NCBI GenBank assembly: GCA_902802325.1
Contig: CADCLV010000006.1
Coordinates: 1-60,299 of the forward strand
Source: Oscillospiraceae bacterium
GTDB taxonomy: Bacteria > Bacillota > Clostridia > Saccharofermentanales > Saccharofermentanaceae
Length of the DNA stretch: 60,299 nt
Direction of reading: 5' to 3'
Below the pieces are notes generated by a model that saw nothing but the letters and a program-made list of their open reading frames with translations, ran no database searches and was not told the origin of the DNA. The translations under genes were made by a program, and so were the position numbers. Position 1 is the first letter of the stretch; each line of letters opens with the position of its first letter. Positions 43,608-51,172 of this stretch are shown here, piece by piece.

Positions 43608-44687
43608 ATGAACTATACTATTGAGAAAAACAATGCTTCACCGGCCTATATCCAGCTTTACCAGTATTTCGTGAAAGATATTGTGGCAGGCGTATATCCC
43701 TATGGAAGTAAGCTTCCGAGTAAACGGGTGATCGCAGGTGATACCGGTGTCAGCGTAATTACGGTGGAGCACGCACTGGATCTTCTTTCCGAGGAAGGAT
43801 ATGTTCAGAGCAGGCAGCGAAGCGGAATTTTCGTGATCTACCGTGGCGAGGATTTTCTCGGGGAGGCACCGGTTGCCCGTCCGATCCCTTCGAAAAGAGA
43901 ACATCTTTCCCAGGATATCGGTGAATTTCCTTTTTCGGTTCTTTCCCGTACCATGCGGAAAGTGATACTGGACAGAGGAGAAGATATTCTTGTTAAGTCG
44001 CCGAATCACGGATGCGAAGAACTTCGATCGGAGATCTGCCGGTATATGGCAAGATCCCGTGGTATTTCAATCAGTCCGGAACAGGTGATCGTCGGTTCAG
44101 GCTCGGAGTATCTTTATGGTCTGATCGCGCAGCTTCTGGGGGAGAAGAGTGCATTTGCCATAGAAGACCCGTCTTATAAAAAAATCCAGGCTGTATATAC
44201 TTCTATGGGAGTAAAATGCGATCTTCTTCCGATGCGGTCGGACGGCATCGATTCCAAAGCTCTGGAGAGGACTTCGGCCAGAGTGCTTCATGTTACTCCT
44301 TTTAATAGTTTTCCTTCCGGTGTGACGGCGAGTATTTCGAAAAAACATGAATATCTCCGCTGGGCCAAAAAGAAGAATGCGATCCTGATCGAGGATAATT
44401 ACGAGTCGGAACTGACGGTGTCGAAAAAGACGGAGGAACCGCTGTTTTCGATGGATCCTCAGGTGCAGGTCATTTACCTGAATACGTTTTCCAGAACGCT
44501 GGCACCTTCAATGCGTATCGGATATATGCTTCTTCCGGAAAGTCTTGTCGGGATCTTTCAGGAGAAACTGGGTTTCTATTCTTGTACTGTACCTATATTT
44601 GAACAGTACGTACTGGCCCAGCTTCTGGAAAGCGGGGATTTTGAGCGGCATTTAAATCGTGTTCGACGGAAAAAACGGAAAATATGA
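43608..44687 (+). CDS. Degenerate MocR/GabR-type regulator (GntR HTH plus aminotransferase-like domain, truncated)
   Basis: A 359-residue protein. Residues about 10-75 are a GntR winged helix (PAYIQLYQYFVKDI, YGSKLPSKRVIA, VEHALDLLSEEGYV). The rest is a fold-type I aminotransferase domain. Two defects stand out. The PLP lysine in the F-S-K-x-L motif is Arg (NTFSRTLAPSMRIG). The protein stops at ESGDFERHLNRVRRKKRK, about 90 residues short of normal MocR proteins, just after the motif R-x-x-Y/R. No downstream frame restores the missing part. The start could instead be the GTG at 43587. It may be a PLP-independent repressor or a decaying gene. Confidence 0.8.
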   Translation: MNYTIEKNNASPAYIQLYQYFVKDIVAGVYPYGSKLPSKRVIAGDTGVSVITVEHALDLLSEEGYVQSRQRSGIFVIYRGEDFLGEAPVARPIPSKREHLSQDIGEFPFSVLSRTMRKVILDRGEDILVKSPNHGCEELRSEICRYMARSRGISISPEQVIVGSGSEYLYGLIAQLLGEKSAFAIEDPSYKKIQAVYTSMGVKCDLLPMRSDGIDSKALERTSARVLHVTPFNSFPSGVTASISKKHEYLRWAKKKNAILIEDNYESELTVSKKTEEPLFSMDPQVQVIYLNTFSRTLAPSMRIGYMLLPESLVGIFQEKLGFYSCTVPIFEQYVLAQLLESGDFERHLNRVRRKKRKI

Positions 44688-44730
44688 GGGCTGTTTTGGA
44701 CAAATTGCCTAAACTCTGGTGCCGAAAAAC

Positions 44731-44758
44731 TTGAATTCTTTTGTTAAATGGATATAAT
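44731..44758 (+). promoter_or_regulatory. Promoter of the alanine-rich coiled-coil gene
   Basis: TTGAAT (44731-44736), 16 bases, TATAAT (44753-44758), 46 bases before the ATG. Confidence 0.65.
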
Positions 44759-44804
44759 TGAAGTGTAATGGGTTTTTAATATTTGGGGCTATAAGGTGAT
44801 AGAC

Positions 44805-46184
44805 ATGTCGAGCTTTTTAGATGTTTTGACAGGTAGAAGTGATAATAAGTTCGGAAAACCGGCCGTGGAAATGTCCGGTTCCGGTGTTTCCGTCGGGAAT
44901 ATGACGGGCGCACCCGACGATCCGCGTGGCCAGAATGTACTGGCAGCCGATATGAAAGGATCGTCAGCTTACAATATGCAGCGCGAGCGTGCGCTGGCTG
45001 CCAAGGCTCAGGCCGAAGCAAGACGGGCGATGGAAGAAGCCCGCCGCCAGAAGGAAGAGACGAAGAAGTCGCCGTTCCTTAAGAGAGAAGAGCCGGTAGA
45101 GGAAGAAAAGCCGGTTCAGCCGGTGGAGCCGAAACCGGAAGTGAAGACAAGACCTTCCGCATTTGCCCAGCAGAGCATGCGTCCGGGTGCGGTTCAGAGA
45201 GCGAATGATACAGCAGAAGCGACAGCAGATGCCGCCTCTGCTGATTCCATGGTCCGCCGTCCTTATGCAAACCGCAATAAGTCTTCGGCAACGGTTGCTG
45301 CAGAGAGAGCCCAGCTGGAGTTTAATGCCGCAAAGACCCGTGAGAGCCGGGCGATCCAGGAAGCGGTAGATGCAGCGGCGAAGGCAGAAGAAGCAAGAGC
45401 CGCAGTTACAAAGGCAGAAGAGATCCGTGAAGCCGCCGTGAATGCGGAGACAGAGGCCGCCGCTGCTGCGAAGGTCGCGGAAGATGAATATGTAGAAGCC
45501 ATGAAGGCAGCAAAAGAAGCCCAGGCTGAAGCAAATGAGGCGGAGCAGGTTGCCCGTGCAGCGATGAAGAAAGCCAATGAGGCAGTTCGTTTTGCTTCTC
45601 AGAAGAAGACAGAGCAGGATGCCAAGCTTTCCGCCAAGCGTTCACGTGAAGATGCCCGTAAGCTTGCTGAACAGGCTGAACAGGAAGCCAAGAATGCAGC
45701 TGCAGAAGCTGAGAAAATGGTCGTCAGCTCAGAAAAGAAGGCCGAGGAAGCAAAGGTCGCTACCCGTCGTGCCGAAGAGCTCTTTGAGAGCGCGAACAAG
45801 AAGAAGAAGGAAGAGGATGATCGCATAGCGGCAGAAAAGGCGGAAGAGACCGCCCGTATCTCTGCTGCCAAGGCTAAAGAGAAAGCCGAAGCCGCCAAGA
45901 AGCGTCTGGAAGAAGCACTTGCTGCGATGCGTGCTGCGGAAGAAGAAGCACGTGCTGCAGCGGAAGCGGCGGAAGAAGAAGCACGCAGAGCCGAAGAACT
46001 GGCAAAAGAAAAAGAGAAGCTGGTATCCGGTGTGACTGAGGAAGCTGCGGAAGAGAAAGCTGAGGAGAAGACGGAAGAGATTTCTATGGAAACTTCCGAG
46101 ACTCTGGATGTGGTGGATGACGAAAAGGCATCCGAAGAGCTTTCCGTTGAAGCTGAATCTTCTGAGATGAAAGATGTAGTCTGA
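44805..46184 (+). CDS. Alanine/glutamate-rich coiled-coil protein of unknown function
   Basis: A 459-residue, highly charged, low-complexity protein. Residues 1-60 are a short non-repetitive head (SSFLDVLTGRSDNKFGKP). From about residue 60 to 415 it is almost pure Ala-Glu-Lys-Arg heptad-like sequence, such as AEEARAAVTKAEEIREAA, predicting a long helical rod. The tail is acidic. There is no signal peptide or TM, so it should be cytoplasmic. A role in cell shape, chromosome or cytoskeletal scaffolding is possible but not shown. AAGGTGAT precedes the ATG. Composition bias makes database similarity unreliable. Confidence 0.8.
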   Translation: MSSFLDVLTGRSDNKFGKPAVEMSGSGVSVGNMTGAPDDPRGQNVLAADMKGSSAYNMQRERALAAKAQAEARRAMEEARRQKEETKKSPFLKREEPVEEEKPVQPVEPKPEVKTRPSAFAQQSMRPGAVQRANDTAEATADAASADSMVRRPYANRNKSSATVAAERAQLEFNAAKTRESRAIQEAVDAAAKAEEARAAVTKAEEIREAAVNAETEAAAAAKVAEDEYVEAMKAAKEAQAEANEAEQVARAAMKKANEAVRFASQKKTEQDAKLSAKRSREDARKLAEQAEQEAKNAAAEAEKMVVSSEKKAEEAKVATRRAEELFESANKKKKEEDDRIAAEKAEETARISAAKAKEKAEAAKKRLEEALAAMRAAEEEARAAAEAAEEEARRAEELAKEKEKLVSGVTEEAAEEKAEEKTEEISMETSETLDVVDDEKASEELSVEAESSEMKDVV

Positions 46185-46230
46185 TAAGATCATTCCTCTC
46201 TTTTGAAACAAGGGGAGAATATATATATAT

Positions 46231-46722
46231 ATGAAAATTTGTCCGAAATGCGAGAGACAGAATCTCAACAACGCCGCAGTATGTAAAGCCTGCGGCGCTT
46301 CTTTGAACGCCGTTCCGAATGTAGAGGTGCTTCCTGATCCGGAACCGGATAAGCGTACCCATATCGGTCTTGCTTATTTATTTGGTACATTATGTTTCTT
46401 TATTGGTTTTTTTAAGGAACTGCTTATCTCGACTGAGATCAAAGGTCCTGAGGCAGCAGAACAGATTCCTGAGGCCGGAACACATTTATTTGTGATCTAT
46501 TTTGCTGCACTGGCGGTTTCAATCGTATGTCTGGTGCTGCATTTTCTCTTCCTTAGAGGATGTCTTAAGATCAAGCCGGTCAACATCTCCGTCGTGTTTG
46601 CGCTTCTTCTCGGGATGGCCTGCTGTGTACTGATCGGATTGGATCTGATTGCACTGCCGAATGTGATCCGTCAGTTTACCAGAAGTTTGTCCGGCGCGAT
46701 GTTCCTTTTTCCCGGAGCTTGA
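46231..46722 (+). CDS. Zinc-ribbon membrane protein, unknown function
   Basis: A 163-residue protein. An N-terminal zinc ribbon (C4/C7...C18/C21) is followed by a Pro-rich linker and three hydrophobic segments (about residues 47-66, 88-110 and 119-142). It is the third kind of zinc-ribbon membrane protein in the window. The codons of the ribbon contain an 8-bp hairpin (CGCCGCAG...CTGCGGCG, about 46274-46299). It lies 46 bases after the coiled-coil gene, probably in the same transcript. The ribosome site GGGGAGAA is followed by an AT repeat before the ATG. Confidence 0.75.
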   Translation: MKICPKCERQNLNNAAVCKACGASLNAVPNVEVLPDPEPDKRTHIGLAYLFGTLCFFIGFFKELLISTEIKGPEAAEQIPEAGTHLFVIYFAALAVSIVCLVLHFLFLRGCLKIKPVNISVVFALLLGMACCVLIGLDLIALPNVIRQFTRSLSGAMFLFPGA

Positions 46723-46764
46723 GTTTGCGGGTATTTGATCCTTTGGTTGAATGAGGTTTTTCAG

Positions 46765-47457
46765 ATGAAGATCCATGGTTTAATGAAGATGACATTATTA
46801 GATTTTCCGGGAAAGGTGGCTTGTACGGTCTTTCTGGGCGGATGTGATCTGCGCTGTCCTTTTTGCCATAACTCGGAGCTTCTGGATATGGGTGCGCCGG
46901 CGCAGATGGAGGAAGAGGAGTTGTATGCTTTTTTACGTAAACGTGTCGGACTTCTAGACGGTGTGGCTTTTACCGGCGGGGAACCGCTTCTTCGGACAGA
47001 CCTTATTCCGGTCATGAGAAAGATCCGGGATATGGGTTTTGAAATTAAACTTGACACGAACGGGACACACCCTCAAAGACTTAAGGAGATCGTATCGGAA
47101 GGGTTAGTCGATTATGTGGCCATGGATATTAAAAACAGCCCGGATAAGTATGGCGTGACTTGCGGGCTTCCGGATTTAGATATCTCCAATGTAAGCGAGA
47201 GTATACAGTTTTTACTTTCTGATGCCGTGGATTATGAGTTCCGGACAACTGTGGTCAGCCCGTATCATGATGAGGAGTCTTTTCAGAAGATCGGACCATG
47301 GATCGAAGGGGCGAAACGTTATTTTCTTCAAGAGTTCGTTGATCGGGAGACGGTAAAATACCAGGGACTGTCTGCCTGCACTGAGGCACAAATGCAGAGC
47401 TTTCTAAGGATCGTCACACCCTTCGTCAAAGAAGCGTCATTGAGAGGGATTTCGTGA
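46765..47457 (+). CDS. nrdG: Anaerobic ribonucleoside-triphosphate reductase activating protein
   Basis: A 230-residue radical SAM activase. The cluster motif is C-x3-C-x2-C in GGCDLRCPFCHNSEL, and TGGEPLL contributes to SAM binding. It installs the glycyl radical on NrdD. The N-terminus LMKMTLLDFPGKVACTVF matches the NrdG/PflA-like group common in Clostridia. I chose the ATG at 46765 with TGAGG upstream; an earlier start ten codons up lacks a site. NrdD follows, but with its own promoter. Confidence 0.93.
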   Translation: MKIHGLMKMTLLDFPGKVACTVFLGGCDLRCPFCHNSELLDMGAPAQMEEEELYAFLRKRVGLLDGVAFTGGEPLLRTDLIPVMRKIRDMGFEIKLDTNGTHPQRLKEIVSEGLVDYVAMDIKNSPDKYGVTCGLPDLDISNVSESIQFLLSDAVDYEFRTTVVSPYHDEESFQKIGPWIEGAKRYFLQEFVDRETVKYQGLSACTEAQMQSFLRIVTPFVKEASLRGIS

Positions 47458-47488
47458 TTCTTCGAATTTGTCAAATTACAAATTGAAA

Positions 47489-47536
47489 ACACAAGATATT
47501 GTGTTTCTTCAAAAAGTTGCTCACAACATATTGACA
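47489..47536 (+). promoter_or_regulatory. Tandem NrdR boxes and promoter of nrdD-trxB
   Basis: Box 1 ACACAAGATATTGTGT (47489-47504) and box 2 TCACAACATATTGACA (47521-47536) match the NrdR consensus. Their starts are 32 bases apart, three helical turns, as is usual. Box 2 contains the -35 TTGACA (47531-47536); TATCTT (47553-47558) is a likely -10. Repression by NrdR when dATP is high is inferred from the established regulon. Confidence 0.9.
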
Positions 47537-47634
47537 ATTTAATCCGTAGTGATATCTTTGTATATAAGCCGTTTGCTTCTAAAGACGGCAGAGGGGTTAC
47601 TACCGTTATATTCAATATTTTGGAGGGACAATAT

Positions 47635-50076
47635 ATGTATCGGGTATCGAAAAGAGACGGAATCATTGTTGATTTTGACGTTGCAAAAATCAGCGCTGCA
47701 ATAGAGAAGGCGTTTGTTGCTTGCAACAAGCAGTATCACCCAAGTGTGATCGACATGCTGGCACTTCGTGTGACCAGTGATTTTGAAGCTAAAATCAAGG
47801 ATGACGTGATCTCTGTAGAAGATATCCAGGACAGCGTCGAGAAGATCCTGTCTGAGGCAGGCTATTCCGATGTGGCAAAAGCTTATATCCTTTATAGAAA
47901 ACAGAGAGAGAAGATCCGTAACGTCAGAAATACGATGCTCAACTACAGAGACATCGTGGATAACTATCTGAAGATCAATGACTGGCGTGTAAAGGAGAAC
48001 TCCACCGTAACCTACAGTGTAGGCGGTCTGATCCTTTCTAACTCCGGCGCGATCACGGCAAACTACTGGCTCTCTGAGATCTATGACGAAGAAATCGCCG
48101 AGGCCCACAGAAGTGCCGCGATCCATATCCATGACCTGGCTATGCTGACCGGTTATTGTGCCGGATGGTCCCTCAAGCAGCTGATCCAGGAAGGTCTGGG
48201 CGGTGTAACCGGTAAGATCACTTCCTCTCCGGCAGGCCACCTTTCCACACTCTGCAACCAGATGGTCAACTTCCTGGGCATCATGCAGAATGAGTGGGCC
48301 GGTGCGCAGGCATTCTCTTCCTTCGATACCTATCTGGCTCCTTTCGTAAAGATCGATAATCTTTCCCAGAAAGAAGTAAAGCAGTGCATCCAGTCCTTCA
48401 TCTTCGGTGTCAACACACCTTCCAGATGGGGTACCCAGTCTCCGTTTACCAACATCACACTTGACTGGACTGTTCCGAGAGATATGAAAGAAGAGCAGTG
48501 CTGGGTAGGCGGTAAGCAGGTTGACTTCACCTATGGTGAGTGCCAGAAGGAAATGGATATGGTCAATAAGGCCTTTATCGAGATCATGATCGAAGGCGAT
48601 GCCAACGGCCGTGGTTTCCAGTATCCGATTCCGACATATTCCATCACCCGTGATTTTAACTGGGATGAGACCGAGAACAATAAGCTTCTTTTCGAAATGA
48701 CCGCGAAGTACGGTACACCGTATTTCTCCAACTATATCAACTCCGATATGGAGCCAAGCGATGTCCGCTCTATGTGCTGCCGCTTAAGACTCGACCTTCG
48801 TGAGCTTCGTAAGAAGTCCGGCGGTTTCTTCGGATCCGGTGAGTCCACAGGTTCTGTCGGTGTTGTTACCATCAACCTGCCGCGTATCGCATTCCTGGCA
48901 AAGGATGAGGAAGATTTCTTCACGCGTCTTGACCGCCTGATGGATATCGCTGCCAGATCTTTGAAGACAAAGAGAACCGTTATCACCAAGCTTCTGGATT
49001 CAGGACTCTATCCGTATACCAAGAGATACCTGGGTACATTCGACAACCACTTCAGCACCATCGGTCTGATCGGTATGAACGAAGTCGGCCTCAATGCCAA
49101 TTGGCTGCATCGTGACCTGACTCATAAGATCACGCAGGATTTCGCCGCCAAGGTCCTCAATCACATGAGAGAAAAGCTCAGTGATTATCAGGAGAAGTAT
49201 GGTGACCTTTATAACCTGGAAGCAACTCCTGCCGAGTCCACCACCTATCGTTTCGCTAAACACGATAAGGAGCAGTATCCGGATATTGTTACCGCAAATG
49301 AGAACGGTACTCCGTATTACACCAACAGCTCCCATCTGCCGGTTGGCTACACAGAGGATATTTTCTCTGCACTGGATGTACAGGATAACCTGCAGACACT
49401 TTATACTTCCGGTACCGTATTCCACGCCTTCCTGGGCGAGAAGCTGCCGGATTGGAAGTCCGCGGCAACACTTGTCAGAAAGATCGCCGAGAACTACCGT
49501 CTCCCGTACTACACCATGTCTCCGACTTATTCCGTATGTAAGAACCATGGCTACATCCCCGGCGAAGTGTTCGTTTGCCCGGATTGCGGTGAGAAGACAG
49601 AAGTGTACAGCCGTATCACCGGTTACTATCGTCCGATCCAGAACTGGAACGATGGTAAGGCCCAGGAGTACATGGACAGAAGAGAATATGACATTATGGC
49701 CAGCCATCTGACACATAATGGCCCGATCCATGTTATGGGCGGATGCTGCGCTTCCGATGCGACACTGGATGCTGTCGGCGCCGTAGATGAACCGCTGAAC
49801 GTAGTAGAGGCAAAAGAGGAAGCTTCTTCTTCGATCCCGACCATGTACGTTAAGGATCACTGCCCGAAGTGCAAAGGTGCAGAGCAGAAGTTTAAGCTTG
49901 CCAAGATCGAGTACAACGTAGTGAACTGCTCGGAGAATATGGATGTGGCCAGACAGCTGAACATCACTCAGACTCCGACCATTATCGATGCTGACGGTAC
50001 ACGTTATACCGGTGACACCGCTGCTGCGGATTGGATGAAGGCCCATTCTTCTGCATCCGTATCCGAGGGAGTGTAA
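47635..50076 (+). CDS. nrdD: Anaerobic ribonucleoside-triphosphate reductase with C-terminal glutaredoxin-like domain
   Basis: An 813-residue class III reductase making dNTPs without oxygen. Residues 1 to about 95 are an ATP-cone (allosteric site), and the ten-stranded barrel follows. The zinc site is C635/H638 with C648/C651, one His replacing a usual Cys. The glycyl radical is G663 in RITGYYRPIQNW. Residues about 735-800 are an added thioredoxin-fold domain with CPKC (C743, C746) and the cis-Pro motif QTPTII. Known NrdD enzymes use formate or, in the NrdD2 group, thioredoxin or glutaredoxin; the fused domain argues for the second. GGAGGGA precedes the ATG. Confidence 0.95.
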   Translation: MYRVSKRDGIIVDFDVAKISAAIEKAFVACNKQYHPSVIDMLALRVTSDFEAKIKDDVISVEDIQDSVEKILSEAGYSDVAKAYILYRKQREKIRNVRNTMLNYRDIVDNYLKINDWRVKENSTVTYSVGGLILSNSGAITANYWLSEIYDEEIAEAHRSAAIHIHDLAMLTGYCAGWSLKQLIQEGLGGVTGKITSSPAGHLSTLCNQMVNFLGIMQNEWAGAQAFSSFDTYLAPFVKIDNLSQKEVKQCIQSFIFGVNTPSRWGTQSPFTNITLDWTVPRDMKEEQCWVGGKQVDFTYGECQKEMDMVNKAFIEIMIEGDANGRGFQYPIPTYSITRDFNWDETENNKLLFEMTAKYGTPYFSNYINSDMEPSDVRSMCCRLRLDLRELRKKSGGFFGSGESTGSVGVVTINLPRIAFLAKDEEDFFTRLDRLMDIAARSLKTKRTVITKLLDSGLYPYTKRYLGTFDNHFSTIGLIGMNEVGLNANWLHRDLTHKITQDFAAKVLNHMREKLSDYQEKYGDLYNLEATPAESTTYRFAKHDKEQYPDIVTANENGTPYYTNSSHLPVGYTEDIFSALDVQDNLQTLYTSGTVFHAFLGEKLPDWKSAATLVRKIAENYRLPYYTMSPTYSVCKNHGYIPGEVFVCPDCGEKTEVYSRITGYYRPIQNWNDGKAQEYMDRREYDIMASHLTHNGPIHVMGGCCASDATLDAVGAVDEPLNVVEAKEEASSSIPTMYVKDHCPKCKGAEQKFKLAKIEYNVVNCSENMDVARQLNITQTPTIIDADGTRYTGDTAAADWMKAHSSASVSEGV

Positions 50077-50077
50077 T

Positions 50078-51001
50078 ATGTACGATATGATCATAGTCGG
50101 CGGGGGACCTGCGGGTCTCACCGCCGCTATTTACGGACGGCGGAACGGAAAGTCTGCCCTTGTTTTAGAAAAAGCCGTTTTCGGCGGCCAGATCGTGAAT
50201 TCTCCGAAGGTGGAAAATATTCCCGGATTTACGTCCATCAGCGGCGATGAGTTCGGTGACCAGCTTTTGGACCAGGCCATGAGCCAGGGTGCGGAAGTGG
50301 CGATGGAAGAGGTAACGCAGGTCAAAAAGACCGACAGTGAATTTACCGTAGTCACATCGGAAGGTTCTGAATATAAAGGAAAGACCGTGATACTGGCAAC
50401 CGGTACCACACACCGCACATTAGGCCTTCCGGGCGAAGCAGATCTCATCGGCAACGGCATCAGTTTCTGTGCTGTTTGCGATGGTGATTTCTATCGGGAT
50501 AAGACTGTTGTCATGATCGGCGGCGGAAACTCGGCTTTTGTGGAATCGGCTCTTTTGGTGGGCATTGTAAAGAAACTGATCATCCTTCAGGATATGCCGG
50601 TATTTACCGCTGACCAGAAGCTTCAGGATCAGGTGCTGCCCAGTGAAAAAGTAGAAGCACATACAGGTACGAAAGTTCTTTCCTATGCCTTCTCGGAAGA
50701 AGAGTCCGGAAAGCTTTCCGGCGTTACCTATGAAGAAAACGGAGAGACTAAGACAGCAGAGTGTGACGGTGTTTTCCTGGCTGTCGGCCTTGTTCCGGAA
50801 AACGATGCTTTCAAGGAATGGGCGGAATTGGATTCCAGAGGATATTTTGTTCCGCAGAATATCTGCACCACCAAAACACCGGGTATCTTCGTAGCCGGTG
50901 ACTGCTGCCAGAAGACCCTCCGTCAGGTGACGACGGCTTGTTCTGACGGTGCCTATGCTGCCATTGCCGCATGTGATTTTATCAACGAAAAAGGCTCCTG
51001 A
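50078..51001 (+). CDS. Thioredoxin-reductase-like flavoprotein lacking the NADPH motif
   Basis: A 307-residue FAD protein. The FAD motif is IVGGGPAGLTAAIYG, the redox pair is C131-A-V-C134 in ISFCAVCDGDFY, and GIFVAGDCCQK closes the FAD site. The second nucleotide fold has MIGGGNSAFVESA. Where NADPH enzymes have H-R-R-x-x-x-R-A it reads ILQDMPVFTA, so the 2'-phosphate contacts are lost. It may use NADH, ferredoxin or another donor, as in the ferredoxin-dependent flavin thioredoxin reductases described in clostridia. It starts one base after the nrdD stop and probably reduces the NrdD glutaredoxin-like domain. Confidence 0.9.
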   Translation: MYDMIIVGGGPAGLTAAIYGRRNGKSALVLEKAVFGGQIVNSPKVENIPGFTSISGDEFGDQLLDQAMSQGAEVAMEEVTQVKKTDSEFTVVTSEGSEYKGKTVILATGTTHRTLGLPGEADLIGNGISFCAVCDGDFYRDKTVVMIGGGNSAFVESALLVGIVKKLIILQDMPVFTADQKLQDQVLPSEKVEAHTGTKVLSYAFSEEESGKLSGVTYEENGETKTAECDGVFLAVGLVPENDAFKEWAELDSRGYFVPQNICTTKTPGIFVAGDCCQKTLRQVTTACSDGAYAAIAACDFINEKGS

Positions 51002-51036
51002 GTTTCTAGTAGAAACAGATTCATTTCTGATACTTT

Positions 51037-51065
51037 AAAAGCAATCCACACGGATTGCTTTTTAT
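51037..51065 (+). terminator. Terminator of nrdD-trxB
   Basis: AAAAGCAATCC, ACAC loop, GGATTGCTTTTT. It lies 35 bases after the stop and is probably active in both directions. Confidence 0.92.
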
Positions 51066-51172
51066 TTCATAAAACGGAAATAGAGCGGTTCTGTGTCATC
51101 TTACGGTTTGCTTATTTTTTTATGTCGTAAAGTGATACAATAGATACCAGATTACGAAAACTGAGGATATTT

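Noticed and set aside
44600..44740. A simple frameshift in the A-run near 44665 that would restore full-length MocR
   Set aside because: Reading the other two frames past the stop gives short frames without aminotransferase-like sequence, so truncation rather than a single slip is more likely.
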